From Methanobacteriota archaeon (GTDB taxonomy: Archaea; Methanobacteriota; Methanobacteria; Methanobacteriales; Methanobacteriaceae), in assembly GCA_023434825.1 (NCBI GenBank), contig JAEYSH010000037.1, forward strand, positions 1 through 13,512: a stretch of 13,512 nt of DNA, given 5' to 3'. A program made the position numbers and the translations under genes. The notes beneath the pieces are model-generated. The model ran no database searches. It worked only from the letters and a program-made list of their open reading frames with translations, and was not told the origin of the DNA. Below, one piece after another: positions 7,291 through 13,512 of the stretch (its first letter is position 1; every line of letters begins with the position of its first letter).

Positions 7291-7306
7291 TATATATTTT
7301 ATATTT
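7291..7306 (-). promoter_or_regulatory. Probable promoter of the tfuA-larE unit
   Basis: Read on the - strand this is an unbroken TATA-like run (AAATATAAAATATATA) ending about 20 bases before the TTG start. The preceding gene ends in a run of eight T further upstream, so a new transcript plausibly begins here with a very short leader. Confidence 0.5.
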
Positions 7307-7350
7307 GAAAGGTTAAAAAATTATCTTAAAATAAACTATACTGGAGAAAT

Positions 7351-7358
7351 AAAAAAAA
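7351..7358 (-). terminator. Poly-T terminator after the HD-domain gene
   Basis: Eight A on the + strand are eight T on the - strand, 20 bases beyond the HD gene stop. This is a typical archaeal U-run terminator, separating the HD gene from tfuA. Confidence 0.55.
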
Positions 7359-7377
7359 GTATTGGTTGATTGAGTCA

Positions 7378-7860
7378 TTAAACACCAGTAATCTCCTTAT
7401 GAAGATTAATAAGTCGCTGAATTGAAGGATGATCTTCTCCAAGACGATCTTTCCACTTTTTAATTACAAAATCAATATCTACTTCTTTATCCCAGTGGAT
7501 AAGATTATCGGCATGTGCAACAATTTTTTCTTCTAATGTAATAGGAAAGTAATCTTTTGGGGGTAAACCAAGCTGAATTGCCTCATTTTTAGGAATACCC
7601 GCACCAATATGTCGTAGCGCTATATTGGAAACATCATCTGAAAATTCAAGTTCTTTAAGGATTTCAGCTCCCACAATGGCATGATCTATATTATTTGTTT
7701 TGCATCGGCCTATATCATGGAGTAATGCACCTTTTTTAACAAGATCAAGGTCAACAGAATTAAAATTAGATGATAGCTTTACTGCCTTTTTACAAACAGC
7801 TATACTATGCTCAATTAAGTGAGAAGGGCAGTTTAAACTCCTTAAAACTTCAATCGTCAA
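7378..7860 (-). CDS. HD-domain phosphohydrolase (TIGR00295-like; possible MptB)
   Basis: A 160-residue single HD domain. The metal ligands are visible: H18 (LIEHSIAV), the HD pair H48-D49 (LLHDIGRCKTNNIDH), H60, H84 (ALRHIGAG) and D118 (AHADNLIH). The pattern matches the archaeal family TIGR00295. A methanogen HD enzyme of this size, MptB, opens dihydroneopterin 2',3'-cyclic phosphate in tetrahydromethanopterin synthesis; this gene may be that enzyme, but I rely on recall and cannot separate it from other HD hydrolases. The start codon is TTG at 7860, supported by GAGGG (7869-7873) eight bases upstream; the ATG overlapping that site is closed by a stop after four codons. It lies 80 bases downstream of tfe. 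Confidence 0.87.
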   Translation of the reverse strand: MTIEVLRSLNCPSHLIEHSIAVCKKAVKLSSNFNSVDLDLVKKGALLHDIGRCKTNNIDHAIVGAEILKELEFSDDVSNIALRHIGAGIPKNEAIQLGLPPKDYFPITLEEKIVAHADNLIHWDKEVDIDFVIKKWKDRLGEDHPSIQRLINLHKEITGV

Positions 7861-7887
7861 TTAAAAAGCCCTCATAAAATAAGTTAT

Positions 7888-7909
7888 AAACTTTCAAAAC
7901 CGAAAGTTT
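7888..7909. other. Perfect 8-bp inverted repeat between tfe and the HD gene
   Basis: AAACTTTC and GAAAGTTT are exact reverse complements separated by AAAACC. The hairpin lies in the 80-base gap, after the tfe stop and about 28 bases before the HD gene start. It could be a weak terminator or processing site for tfe, or an operator for the HD gene. No long T-run follows it on the - strand. Confidence 0.5.
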
Positions 7910-7940
7910 TGCAATATTAAAAATAATGGATTTTGTGTAA

Positions 7941-8489
7941 TTAGGAGTTCATCTGGTCTTTAATGTCATTAATTAAAGAAGAATTGTCATGGTATTCCAG
8001 TGTACTGTTACATTCTGGACACATGAAATTGAATTCTGAAGCTTCTTCAAAGTCATATCTACATCCATTTACGCAGCTAAAGAACATGTTATCTTCTTCA
8101 TAGGCTAAAGATTCTTCCATTTCTTTAGAAAATTGTTTGTAATTTTCAGATATTGTTTCAATGACTTTTTCTGAGTCGAATTTCCAACTGTAAGTGTACC
8201 ATTGGGTTTCAGGATCTTTACTTCTTTTGTAACTTGCAATTCCTGCATCGTAGAGCTTGTAGAGAATTCTTCTTACAATATTTAATCTTAACTCTATTTC
8301 CTCGGAAATTTCTTCGTCAGTAAGTTTACCTTCTAAAAGACATTTTATTATAGAAATACTATTTTCATTATCTTCGGTAATTTTATGAATAAACTCCTGT
8401 ACAATAGGTTCATTTAAAAATTCTATTCCTTCTTTTGATAGGGAAGATTTAATAAATTCTTGAGTTACAGGACCATTAACATTAAGCAT
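7941..8489 (-). CDS. tfe: Transcription factor E (TFE alpha)
   Basis: A 182-residue general transcription factor that helps RNA polymerase open promoters with TBP and TFB, the archaeal counterpart of TFIIE-alpha. The N-terminal extended winged helix spans about residues 25-105 (IIKCLLEGKLTDEEISEE, then IVRRILYKLYDAGIASYKR). A linker helix (106-132) leads to a C-terminal zinc ribbon with C139 and C143 (CVNGC) and C157 and C160 (CPEC). The length is right for the family. The ATG is supported by a strong GGAGG (8496-8500) seven bases upstream. Soluble, part of the preinitiation complex. The HD-domain gene follows on the same strand after 80 bases. Confidence 0.95.
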   Translation of the reverse strand: MLNVNGPVTQEFIKSSLSKEGIEFLNEPIVQEFIHKITEDNENSISIIKCLLEGKLTDEEISEEIELRLNIVRRILYKLYDAGIASYKRSKDPETQWYTYSWKFDSEKVIETISENYKQFSKEMEESLAYEEDNMFFSCVNGCRYDFEEASEFNFMCPECNSTLEYHDNSSLINDIKDQMNS

Positions 8490-8495
8490 TTTTTT

Positions 8496-8500
8496 CCTCC
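8496..8500 (-). promoter_or_regulatory. Ribosome binding site of tfe
   Basis: On the - strand GGAGG precedes the ATG by six bases of poly-A. It is one of the strongest ribosome binding sites in the window and confirms the start. Confidence 0.75.
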
Positions 8501-8623
8501 TTATTTGGAATTACTTCAACACCTTTAAAATGTAGAAATTAATGTAATATTGAATTTATTGGCGCCTATTGCTAAACAAGCATAAGGCTGATATGTATTC
8601 TAGAAAATCACTGATATGAAAAG

Positions 8624-8631
8624 TTTTATAT
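8624..8631 (+). promoter_or_regulatory. Probable TATA box in the tfe - cofE-like gap
   Basis: TTTTATAT, close to the archaeal TATA consensus, lies about 25 bases before a GGGTGA ribosome binding site (8656-8661) and 40 bases before a short ORF. The spacing suits a transcript starting at about 8650-8655. It points rightward, away from tfe. Confidence 0.5.
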
Positions 8632-8670
8632 CCAAATTTTATCAAGTTGTATTAAGGGTGACACATCTTG

Positions 8671-8769
8671 ATGCTATTATGTATTATTGTTTTCCTACTA
8701 TTTAATTATTTGTATGGATCAATATTGATCATGGCGAGCAATGATGCTCAAAGACATAATAATTTTTAG
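8671..8769 (+). CDS. Probable 32-aa hydrophobic small protein
   Basis: A short open frame in the 276-base gap between tfe and the cofE-like gene. ATG at 8671 (or TTG at 8668), stop TAG at 8767-8769. Residues 1-21 are almost all hydrophobic (MLLCIIVFLLFNYLYGSILI), giving one membrane helix, and the tail is short and polar (SNDAQRHNN). A complete ribosome binding site GGGTGA (8656-8661) and an upstream TATA box stand at proper spacing, which is the main support. Its stop overlaps the end of the opposite-strand cofE-like gene by four bases. No family is recognised. The alternative is a small non-coding RNA: the same bases contain a 14-bp palindrome and a small hairpin. Confidence 0.45.
   Translation: MLLCIIVFLLFNYLYGSILIMASNDAQRHNNF
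8717..8730. repeat. 14-bp perfect palindrome GATCAATATTGATC
   Basis: The sequence is its own reverse complement. It lies within the small hydrophobic ORF. It is followed at 8736-8749 by a second small inverted repeat, GAGCA-ATGA-TGCTC. Either could be a protein-binding site or RNA secondary structure. Confidence 0.5.
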
Positions 8770-9605
8770 CACTTCCTTATGATAACTGCGGGCATATGTT
8801 CAATTGTACTTAACATCTCAACAGTCACACTGTCAATTTCACCATCAAAGGCATCTTTCATTTCATAGACAGTTGCCATGCTGTTTTCATTTTTCATTTG
8901 ATAATCTTCAGCAATTTTGGCGATTTTTATGATATCCTCAATATCAATATTTTTAGAAACTCCTAAGGGGGTAGGGCCTTTAATTTTACCAAATCTCCCT
9001 AATAAATAACCAAAAAAACCAAAATCTGCTTTAATACCATCTGCAGCTATGGGAAGGGATGTAAATAATTTTCCTAATAACTCATATGTAGCATCTGTAT
9101 CAATTATAACCACAATAACTTCTTTTCCAATATTATTCGAAATTTTCCCAGCTATATCTGCGGCTACTTCTCCTGGTTCATGTGGTAGGAGGGAAACATA
9201 AGTTCCGGGTGCATTACTGAGGTCAATTCCAGCTTCAGAAGCTGGTTTCAACGCGTGTTTTAAACCATAGTGTTTTAATACAACCTCTTTATGTGCTCTT
9301 GCTTCAATGGGTAAATTTCTTAAGTTTTTAATAGTCCTTTTTTTAATTCCAAAAATAGGGCCTAGAAAATAGCCCCATATGTATTTTGACCAGATATCTG
9401 CAAGTAAAATAGACAAAATCGAAGGTTTAAAGTTTGATTCATCAACAAGTCTTCCCTGTGAAATTGATATTGGAGTTTCTGAAATTACAAGAAAGTCTCC
9501 GTCTTCCAGTAAATGCTTTGAATTTTCTATTATTATGTCATAGGGTTCATTTGGCTTTATGTAACTTGTTTTTACTGGCAAAATCTTGTATTTTGAATCT
9601 TTCAT
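8766..9605 (-). CDS. CofE-like (F420-0:gamma-glutamyl ligase family) protein
   Basis: A 279-residue protein resembling coenzyme F420-0:L-glutamate ligase, which adds glutamates to F420. Shared features: GDFLVISETPISISQGRLV (36-54), the hallmark of the N-terminal part; EAGIDLSNAPG (124-134) followed by LLPHEPGEVA; and IIDTDATYEL (167-176), where classical CofE has an SDTxGRPWR-like motif. The departure at that last site and a hydrophobic insert (64-86, LSILLADIWSKYIWGYFLG) suggest a divergent paralogue rather than true CofE. GPTPLGV (210-216) follows. The ribosome binding site is weak (GAAGAG). A TATA box lies about 40 bases upstream, shared with the divergent methyltransferase. An amide-ligase activity on another cofactor is possible. 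Confidence 0.75.
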   Translation of the reverse strand: MKDSKYKILPVKTSYIKPNEPYDIIIENSKHLLEDGDFLVISETPISISQGRLVDESNFKPSILSILLADIWSKYIWGYFLGPIFGIKKRTIKNLRNLPIEARAHKEVVLKHYGLKHALKPASEAGIDLSNAPGTYVSLLPHEPGEVAADIAGKISNNIGKEVIVVIIDTDATYELLGKLFTSLPIAADGIKADFGFFGYLLGRFGKIKGPTPLGVSKNIDIEDIIKIAKIAEDYQMKNENSMATVYEMKDAFDGEIDSVTVEMLSTIEHMPAVIIRKC

Positions 9606-9643
9606 AACTGCAACTCTTCAGATATTATAAAAATTTAGAAAAT

Positions 9644-9653
9644 AATATAAATA
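9644..9653. promoter_or_regulatory. TATA region shared by the divergent cofE-like and methyltransferase genes
   Basis: AATATAAATA reads as a TATA box rightward and as TTTATATT leftward. It lies 39 bases from the cofE-like ATG (-) and about 60 bases from the methyltransferase ATG (+). One or both promoters of this 106-base divergent gap probably use it. Confidence 0.4.
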
Positions 9654-9711
9654 TTCTATATGTAACACTATTATTCAATGTATATTTAATTTATTCTTTG
9701 GAGAAATAAAG

Positions 9712-10392
9712 ATGAGTAAACAGGATAATACATCAGCACATCTTGCAAAAGATTATGATTCTAAAATAAGCAGTACTATACCTTATTACAATAGTTTTCA
9801 TAAGGAAATTATCAATTTAGTCCAGTCAATGGATATTCAACCAAATACATGGCTAGATACTGGTTGTGGTACTGGTAATTTTGTAGAAAAAGCACTAAAA
9901 TCATTTAAATCTACACAATTTTTATTAGCAGATCCATCTGAAGGAATGTTAAAAGAGGCAAAGGAGAAATTAGGAAAATATGGCCGAGTAAGTTTTTTAA
10001 ATCCAGCTCCAACTCAAGAAATTTCCATAAAACAGAATGTGGATGTAATTACAGCAATTCAATCGCATCATTACATGTCAAAAGATGAAAGATTTGAAGC
10101 TACAAAATCATGTTATAATCTTATAGATAAAAATGGAGTTTTCATAACATTTGAAAATATAAAACCACTCACTGAAAAAGGAATTGAAATTGGAAAAGAA
10201 TACTGGAAAAATTTCCAGATTTCACATGGAAAAGGAATTAAAGAAGTAGAAGGCCATATTAAAAGATTTGACGTGGAATATTTCCCCCTTACAATTGAAG
10301 AACATTTATCTTTACTTAGAGATTCAGGGTTCAGTGTTGTTGAAATGTTCTGGTACTCTTACATGCAAGCTGGATTTTACTGTATTAAATAG
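9712..10392 (+). CDS. Class I SAM-dependent methyltransferase
   Basis: A 226-residue Rossmann-fold methyltransferase. Motif I, which binds S-adenosylmethionine, is LDTGCGTGNF (48-57). The acidic residue at the end of strand 2 is in LLADPSEGML (71-80). VDVITAIQSHHYMS (about 112-125) corresponds to motif IV, and a typical C-terminal region follows (HLSLLRDSGFSVVEMFW). The sequence resembles the UbiE/COQ5-like small-molecule group, but the substrate cannot be told. The ATG is preceded by GGAGA (9700-9704). It is transcribed alone: a divergent gene lies upstream and the transporter gene converges five bases after its stop. Confidence 0.9.
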   Translation: MSKQDNTSAHLAKDYDSKISSTIPYYNSFHKEIINLVQSMDIQPNTWLDTGCGTGNFVEKALKSFKSTQFLLADPSEGMLKEAKEKLGKYGRVSFLNPAPTQEISIKQNVDVITAIQSHHYMSKDERFEATKSCYNLIDKNGVFITFENIKPLTEKGIEIGKEYWKNFQISHGKGIKEVEGHIKRFDVEYFPLTIEEHLSLLRDSGFSVVEMFWYSYMQAGFYCIK

Positions 10393-10397
10393 TAAAC

Positions 10398-11258
10398 TTA
10401 TGCTCCTTTTGGAGATTCACTGGTCTTTTTACCAATTTCACCAGATATTAACATCATTATTATGATACTGAGCATATAAATAACAATTATCATGGCCATT
10501 ACATCATAATTTGCGCTGAAATTAGCCACAGCAACTACAAAAGCTGCTGATGAGTTACGTATCGCGGTCCCCATGCCAAGCACCGTTTTTGTATTTTGGG
10601 AAGGGCCACCCAAAAAATATCCAATTAAAAAAGCTGCCAGTATAAAAGTTATTGCAGCTACAATTGCACCTGTACCGAATACTGCTAGAAAATCCTGATA
10701 ATTAAGTCCTAAATAGAGAATTACCACTACAAATATGAATATATTAGATATTTGATTAAATACGGGTTTAATTGTTTCAGCTATATTACTATATCTCCAT
10801 TTTAAAGCGGTTCCACTAACTAATGGTACAAATATTAAAATTAATAATGAAATGGCTATGGATGTTGGATTAACTGAAACACCGGGTAAAAGAAAGGATA
10901 GTACCAGAGGCATGTAAATTAAAGTCACTATTGATAATATAAGCATCAAACCAACTGCAAATGCCATATCAGCTTTAATAAATTGGACAAGCTTCAGCAT
11001 AAACGGTGAACCTGCTCCTGCAGCCATTAAAACAAGTCCAATAGCAAGACCTGGTTGAAGTGGGATTAAAAAAAGAATAATATAAGTTATAATGGGAAGT
11101 AATATGAAGTTTGCAGCTAAAGACTTTAATATGAGTTTTTTATCTTTTAAAGGTTCTATAAACTCTTTTGGAAAGAAACTAAGTCCCATAGACAGCATTG
11201 TTGAAACGATGTAGATTAAAATACTTAGATTAGCAAATTGCTGAAGAATAACTTCCAT
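10398..11258 (-). CDS. BASS/SBF-type (bile acid:sodium symporter family) membrane transporter
   Basis: A 286-residue membrane protein with about nine to ten hydrophobic segments, from residue 8 to 272, and a short polar C-terminal tail. Family marks are GAGSPFML (81-88) in the first half and GMGTAIRNSSAAF (228-240) in the second, matching the two broken-helix core regions of the bile-acid:sodium symporter fold. Methanogens do not handle bile acids, so the substrate is probably a small organic anion; it cannot be assigned. The ATG has only a weak upstream site. It lies 108 bases downstream of comA on the same strand, with a T-run between, so separate transcription is likely. Its stop is five bases from the methyltransferase stop. 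Confidence 0.85.
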   Translation of the reverse strand: MEVILQQFANLSILIYIVSTMLSMGLSFFPKEFIEPLKDKKLILKSLAANFILLPIITYIILFLIPLQPGLAIGLVLMAAGAGSPFMLKLVQFIKADMAFAVGLMLILSIVTLIYMPLVLSFLLPGVSVNPTSIAISLLILIFVPLVSGTALKWRYSNIAETIKPVFNQISNIFIFVVVILYLGLNYQDFLAVFGTGAIVAAITFILAAFLIGYFLGGPSQNTKTVLGMGTAIRNSSAAFVVAVANFSANYDVMAMIIVIYMLSIIIMMLISGEIGKKTSESPKGA

Positions 11259-11344
11259 TAAATATCTTACTTTGTTTTGATGTTGTTGATTAGTATTTTG
11301 AAGTTACTAAAATGTAAGCTCGCAATTATTTCATATCCTTTTTT

Positions 11345-11351
11345 AAAAAAA
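11345..11351 (-). terminator. Poly-T terminator after comA
   Basis: Seven A on the + strand give seven T on the - strand, 15 bases past the comA stop. They are followed by a run of A, so the two runs could also pair. Confidence 0.5.
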
Positions 11352-11366
11352 TTAGCTGTTCTTCGA

Positions 11367-12140
11367 TTAAAGGTCCACTTTTCCTAAAGTGTCTCCTCTT
11401 AGTCCTCTTCGCATTGTTTCAAGTGCAGTTACTTCTTCTGGAGCTATATTGCCTAAGTTTACATTTGCTCCGAATTTAAGAATTAAATAAGTTTGCTGGT
11501 TTTTAAGAGGTGCTTCCCATATTATTTTATTCATATCTGTTTTTGCAAGGGCTTCAAGTTCGTCTTCTTTAACGTTTCCGGCACCATCATAAATTCCTAT
11601 ATCTTTTCCACCTTCACGGGCTTCAATGAGAACTTCATCAGCTCCAGCTTCAATATCAAAATTGATAAGATCAATCCTATTAGTTATATCTATTTCATGA
11701 TCGGCATCAGGATCTTTCTTTCCAACCTCTGAAATCACCTTAAAACCCTGTTCCTTAGCTTTTGAAATTACTTCTCTCCTATCTTCTAAAGGAATAATAG
11801 TAGATCCGTCGGATATTTCAACAGCTTTAAATCCTAACTTATCAGATTCATTAAGGAATTCATCAAATTTATTTTTTAAAAATGCAAGTTCAAATAACGT
11901 TCCTCCGGCATAGGGGATTACATCATAGGATAAATACATTTCAGCCTTTTCTTTTATTAGATTTCTATCATGGAGTGCGGAGGTACCCCATCCAAATTTT
12001 GCAAGATCAACAAATTCGCCAGATACTTCAAGTAGATCTGAAACAGCATTTAAACCCATTCCTTTATCTAACATCATTGTTATTCCATTTTTACGAGGTT
12101 TAGAAATTCTTTCTGGTGCAATAAAATCAAATGCTTTCAT
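11367..12140 (-). CDS. comA: Phosphosulfolactate synthase (coenzyme M synthesis)
   Basis: ComA joins sulfite to phosphoenolpyruvate to give phosphosulfolactate, the first committed step of coenzyme M synthesis in many methanogens. The 257 residues fit the family length and TIM-barrel fold. Recognisable stretches are RKNGITMMLDKG (16-27), DLAKFGWGTSAL (45-56), IPYAGGTLFELA (75-86), VEISDGS (107-113), VISEVGKKD (135-143) with the conserved active-site lysine, and the end piece NLGNIAPEEVTALETMRRGL. The ATG is supported by AGGTGG just upstream (about 12145-12150). It is divergent from the pyruvate-kinase-C-like gene across 158 bases. Cytoplasmic enzyme. Confidence 0.95.
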   Translation of the reverse strand: MKAFDFIAPERISKPRKNGITMMLDKGMGLNAVSDLLEVSGEFVDLAKFGWGTSALHDRNLIKEKAEMYLSYDVIPYAGGTLFELAFLKNKFDEFLNESDKLGFKAVEISDGSTIIPLEDRREVISKAKEQGFKVISEVGKKDPDADHEIDITNRIDLINFDIEAGADEVLIEAREGGKDIGIYDGAGNVKEDELEALAKTDMNKIIWEAPLKNQQTYLILKFGANVNLGNIAPEEVTALETMRRGLRGDTLGKVDL

Positions 12141-12298
12141 CTGGCCACCTTTTTAATTTAATTTAAAATAAATTCTAGTGTTGTTTAAATTTTATGTAGA
12201 TTTTAATTTTTTATCCGCAAGATATAAAATTTGTTATATATCTTGAAATATATATTAAAAAAGGTAATAAAGGACTTAAAAATTAATTTGGTGATTGT
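12141..12298. promoter_or_regulatory. Divergent promoter region, comA / PK_C-like gene
   Basis: AT-rich gap with TATA-like runs facing right (TTATATAT, about 12234-12241, and AATATATATT, about 12247-12256) before the ATG at 12299. A leftward candidate lies at about 12184-12198 before comA. GGTGAT (12290-12295) is the ribosome binding site of the rightward gene. No ORF of note. Confidence 0.4.
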
Positions 12299-12862
12299 AT
12301 GGAAAAAACCATTAATTATTTTGAAAATAAAGGTGCAGAAAATACTGATAAAGTTATAGAACTTGTAAAACAGAGAAAAGAAGAATTAGGAATAAAAAGT
12401 ATTGTTGTTGCTTCTGTATCTGGAAAAACTGCTTTTAAATTACGTGAAGCAATGGATGATGTAGAAATAGTGAGCATAACTCATCATGCGGGTTTTAAAG
12501 AAAAAGGGAAGCTGGAAATAACTCCTGAAAATATACAAAAATTAAACGACAATAATATAACTTTTTATGTTGGATCTCATGCATTAAGCGGTGTTGGCAG
12601 AGGGATTTCTAACAAGTTCGGTGGAGTAACTCCTGTTGAAATAATAGCTGCAACTCTTCGAATGTTTGGTCAGGGAGTTAAAGTATGTGTCGAAATATCA
12701 ATTATGGCAGCAGATGCAGGTTTAATTCCTGTAGATGAAGAAATAATTGCTGTTGGAGGAACCGCGTGGGGCGCAGATGCTGCAGTAGTATTAAAAGCTT
12801 CTAATATGAATAATTTCTTTGACCTGCAAATTAAAGAAATCATTGCAATGCCTAGGCAATAA
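12299..12862 (+). CDS. Pyruvate kinase C-terminal-domain-like protein (MTH1675 type)
   Basis: A 187-residue protein consisting of a pyruvate kinase alpha/beta (PK_C) type domain without the catalytic barrel. Visible motifs are VVASVSGKTAFKLRE (36-50), where pyruvate kinases have the S-x-S/T-G-x-T/S phosphate-binding turn, THHAGF (61-66), VGRGISNKFGGVTP (99-112) and VGGTAWGADAA (152-162). It strongly resembles what I recall as Methanothermobacter MTH1675, whose crystal structure (1T57, as I remember it) contained a bound flavin nucleotide. Function is unknown. The same gene order comA - this gene - ftsZ exists, from memory, in Methanothermobacter. The ATG follows GGTGAT at close spacing. Confidence 0.87.
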   Translation: MEKTINYFENKGAENTDKVIELVKQRKEELGIKSIVVASVSGKTAFKLREAMDDVEIVSITHHAGFKEKGKLEITPENIQKLNDNNITFYVGSHALSGVGRGISNKFGGVTPVEIIAATLRMFGQGVKVCVEISIMAADAGLIPVDEEIIAVGGTAWGADAAVVLKASNMNNFFDLQIKEIIAMPRQ

Positions 12863-13083
12863 AGTCTAAAATTTCAACATGACATAATTTGCCAATAAAA
12901 TGGAAGACTATTAATGTACCACAAACCAAAGCAAGATCAAACAAAATTTTGTTGACTTATCATGATAAAACCAAAAAATTGTTTGCAAGATTGTAATTTA
13001 TCACTAAAATAATCGCTGGTTTTAAATATAAGTTAATACAATACCACAAATAAATTTAACAACATTGGCTGTGGGGGTAGTAA
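12863..13083. other. Non-coding interval before ftsZ with two palindromes and a promoter
   Basis: 221 bases without a credible gene. It holds a palindrome AACAAAATTTTGTT (12940-12953) and another, TTATCATGATAA (12957-12968). A TATA-like TTTTAAATATAAG lies at about 13020-13032, and a G-run ribosome binding site (13073-13077) precedes the ftsZ start. Confidence 0.5.
13022..13032 (+). promoter_or_regulatory. Probable TATA box of ftsZ
   Basis: TTAAATATAAG lies about 52-62 bases before the TTG start of ftsZ, which would give a leader of roughly 25-30 bases containing the GGGGG ribosome binding site. Confidence 0.45.
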
Positions 13084-13512
13084 TTGAAATCTCTTATAAA
13101 CAATACATTAAAAGAATCAGAAGTTAGAAGAGAGAGAAGACCAGCTGACATCCAGGACAGCATTGACGTTTCAGACATAAACAGTGATCTCAAGGATATC
13201 ATAGAACAGAGCAGGGCCAAGATATTCGTAGTTGGAACTGGAGGGGCTGGAAATAACACAGTTTCAAGACTTATGGAAATAAGAATTGAAGGCGCAGACA
13301 CTATTGCTGTAAATACTGATGCACAAGATCTTTTCTACTCAAATTCCCATCAGAAGATACTTATAGGTAAGGCAACATGTGGAGGACTTGGCGCAGGCGG
13401 AATGCCTGAAATTGGTGAAGAATGCGCTGAAGAAAGTGAAGAGCAAATAAAAGAAAGGTTAGATGGGGCTGACATGGTTTTTGTAACCTGTGGGCTTGGA
13501 GGAGGTACCGGT
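13084..13512 (+). CDS. ftsZ: Cell division protein FtsZ, N-terminal part (3' end outside window)
   Basis: FtsZ is the tubulin-like GTPase that forms the division ring. The first 143 codons are visible and the frame runs off the window end. An N-terminal tail (1-45) precedes the GTPase core, which starts at AKIFVVGTGGAGNNTV (45-60) with the nucleotide-binding GTGGAGNN. It continues with NTDAQDL (77-83) and GKATCGGLGAGG (95-106). The window ends within the tubulin signature GLGGGTG (137-143). The start is TTG at 13084: no ATG is in frame upstream, GGGGG (13073-13077) sits at proper distance, and the resulting N-terminus MKSLINNTL resembles archaeal FtsZ. Codon use is slightly richer in G and C than its neighbours, as expected for a well-expressed gene. 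Confidence 0.95.
   Translation, partial: MKSLINNTLKESEVRRERRPADIQDSIDVSDINSDLKDIIEQSRAKIFVVGTGGAGNNTVSRLMEIRIEGADTIAVNTDAQDLFYSNSHQKILIGKATCGGLGAGGMPEIGEECAEESEEQIKERLDGADMVFVTCGLGGGTG

Noticed and set aside
8553..8600. Imperfect inverted repeat CCTATTGCT...AGCATAAGG, considered as a tRNA-like or attachment-site element
   Set aside because: The arms mismatch in the middle, no tRNA T-loop or anticodon arm is present, and no integrase is nearby.
10268..10465. 65-codon + strand frame overlapping the methyltransferase end and the transporter end
   Set aside because: It is out of frame with the methyltransferase and overlaps the transporter; no start signal.
13056..13301. 81-codon open frame on the - strand over the start of ftsZ
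   Set aside because: It lies opposite the clear FtsZ coding sequence, has no ribosome binding site or recognisable family, and is a shadow of that gene.
1..13512. CRISPR array, defence island, mobile element
   Set aside because: No direct repeat series, transposase, integrase, Cas, restriction or toxin-antitoxin gene could be seen; the window is mostly core metabolism and information genes.

Overview
The window looks like chromosomal DNA of a methanogenic archaeon of the order Methanobacteriales, probably a mesophilic, AT-rich Methanobacterium-type genome. The evidence is a phosphosulfolactate synthase (coenzyme M synthesis), an archaeal transcription factor E, a TfuA-family protein, a CofE-like F420 ligase homologue, archaeal TATA boxes, GGTGA/GGAGG ribosome binding sites and poly-T terminators. 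The order comA - pyruvate-kinase-C-like gene - ftsZ also matches, from memory, Methanothermobacter. No tRNA, rRNA, CRISPR array, insertion sequence or prophage gene is visible.

Layout. Bases 1-1753 are the C-terminal half of carB, cut by the window start, then a small two-helix membrane protein. Bases 2057-5546 (+ strand) carry an amidohydrolase of the nucleoside-deaminase type, two tandem UspA proteins, a four-CBS-domain protein and an unrecognised 140-aa protein coupled to it. Bases 5547-8489 (- strand) carry, in transcription order, tfe, an HD-domain phosphohydrolase, tfuA and a larE-like sulfur transferase. A short interval (8490-8765) holds a probable 32-aa hydrophobic ORF or small RNA with its own promoter and ribosome binding site. 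Bases 8766-10392 hold a CofE-like gene (-) divergent from a SAM methyltransferase (+). Bases 10398-12140 (- strand) hold comA and a BASS/SBF-type transporter. Bases 12299-13512 (+ strand) hold the pyruvate-kinase-C-like gene and the first 143 codons of ftsZ, cut by the window end.

How the genes work together. Most are housekeeping genes: pyrimidine/arginine precursor synthesis, transcription initiation, coenzyme M synthesis and cell division. Two groupings suggest linked function. tfuA and the larE-like gene form a tight two-gene unit that could supply activated sulfur for thioamidation, with McrA thioglycine as the obvious candidate target in a methanogen. The deaminase-like / UspA / UspA / CBS series contains several families that bind or process adenine nucleotides. 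Both links are inferences from gene order. Several genes start with TTG (tfuA, the HD gene, ftsZ), and in tfuA and larE the ribosome binding site favours a start slightly inside the longest frame.
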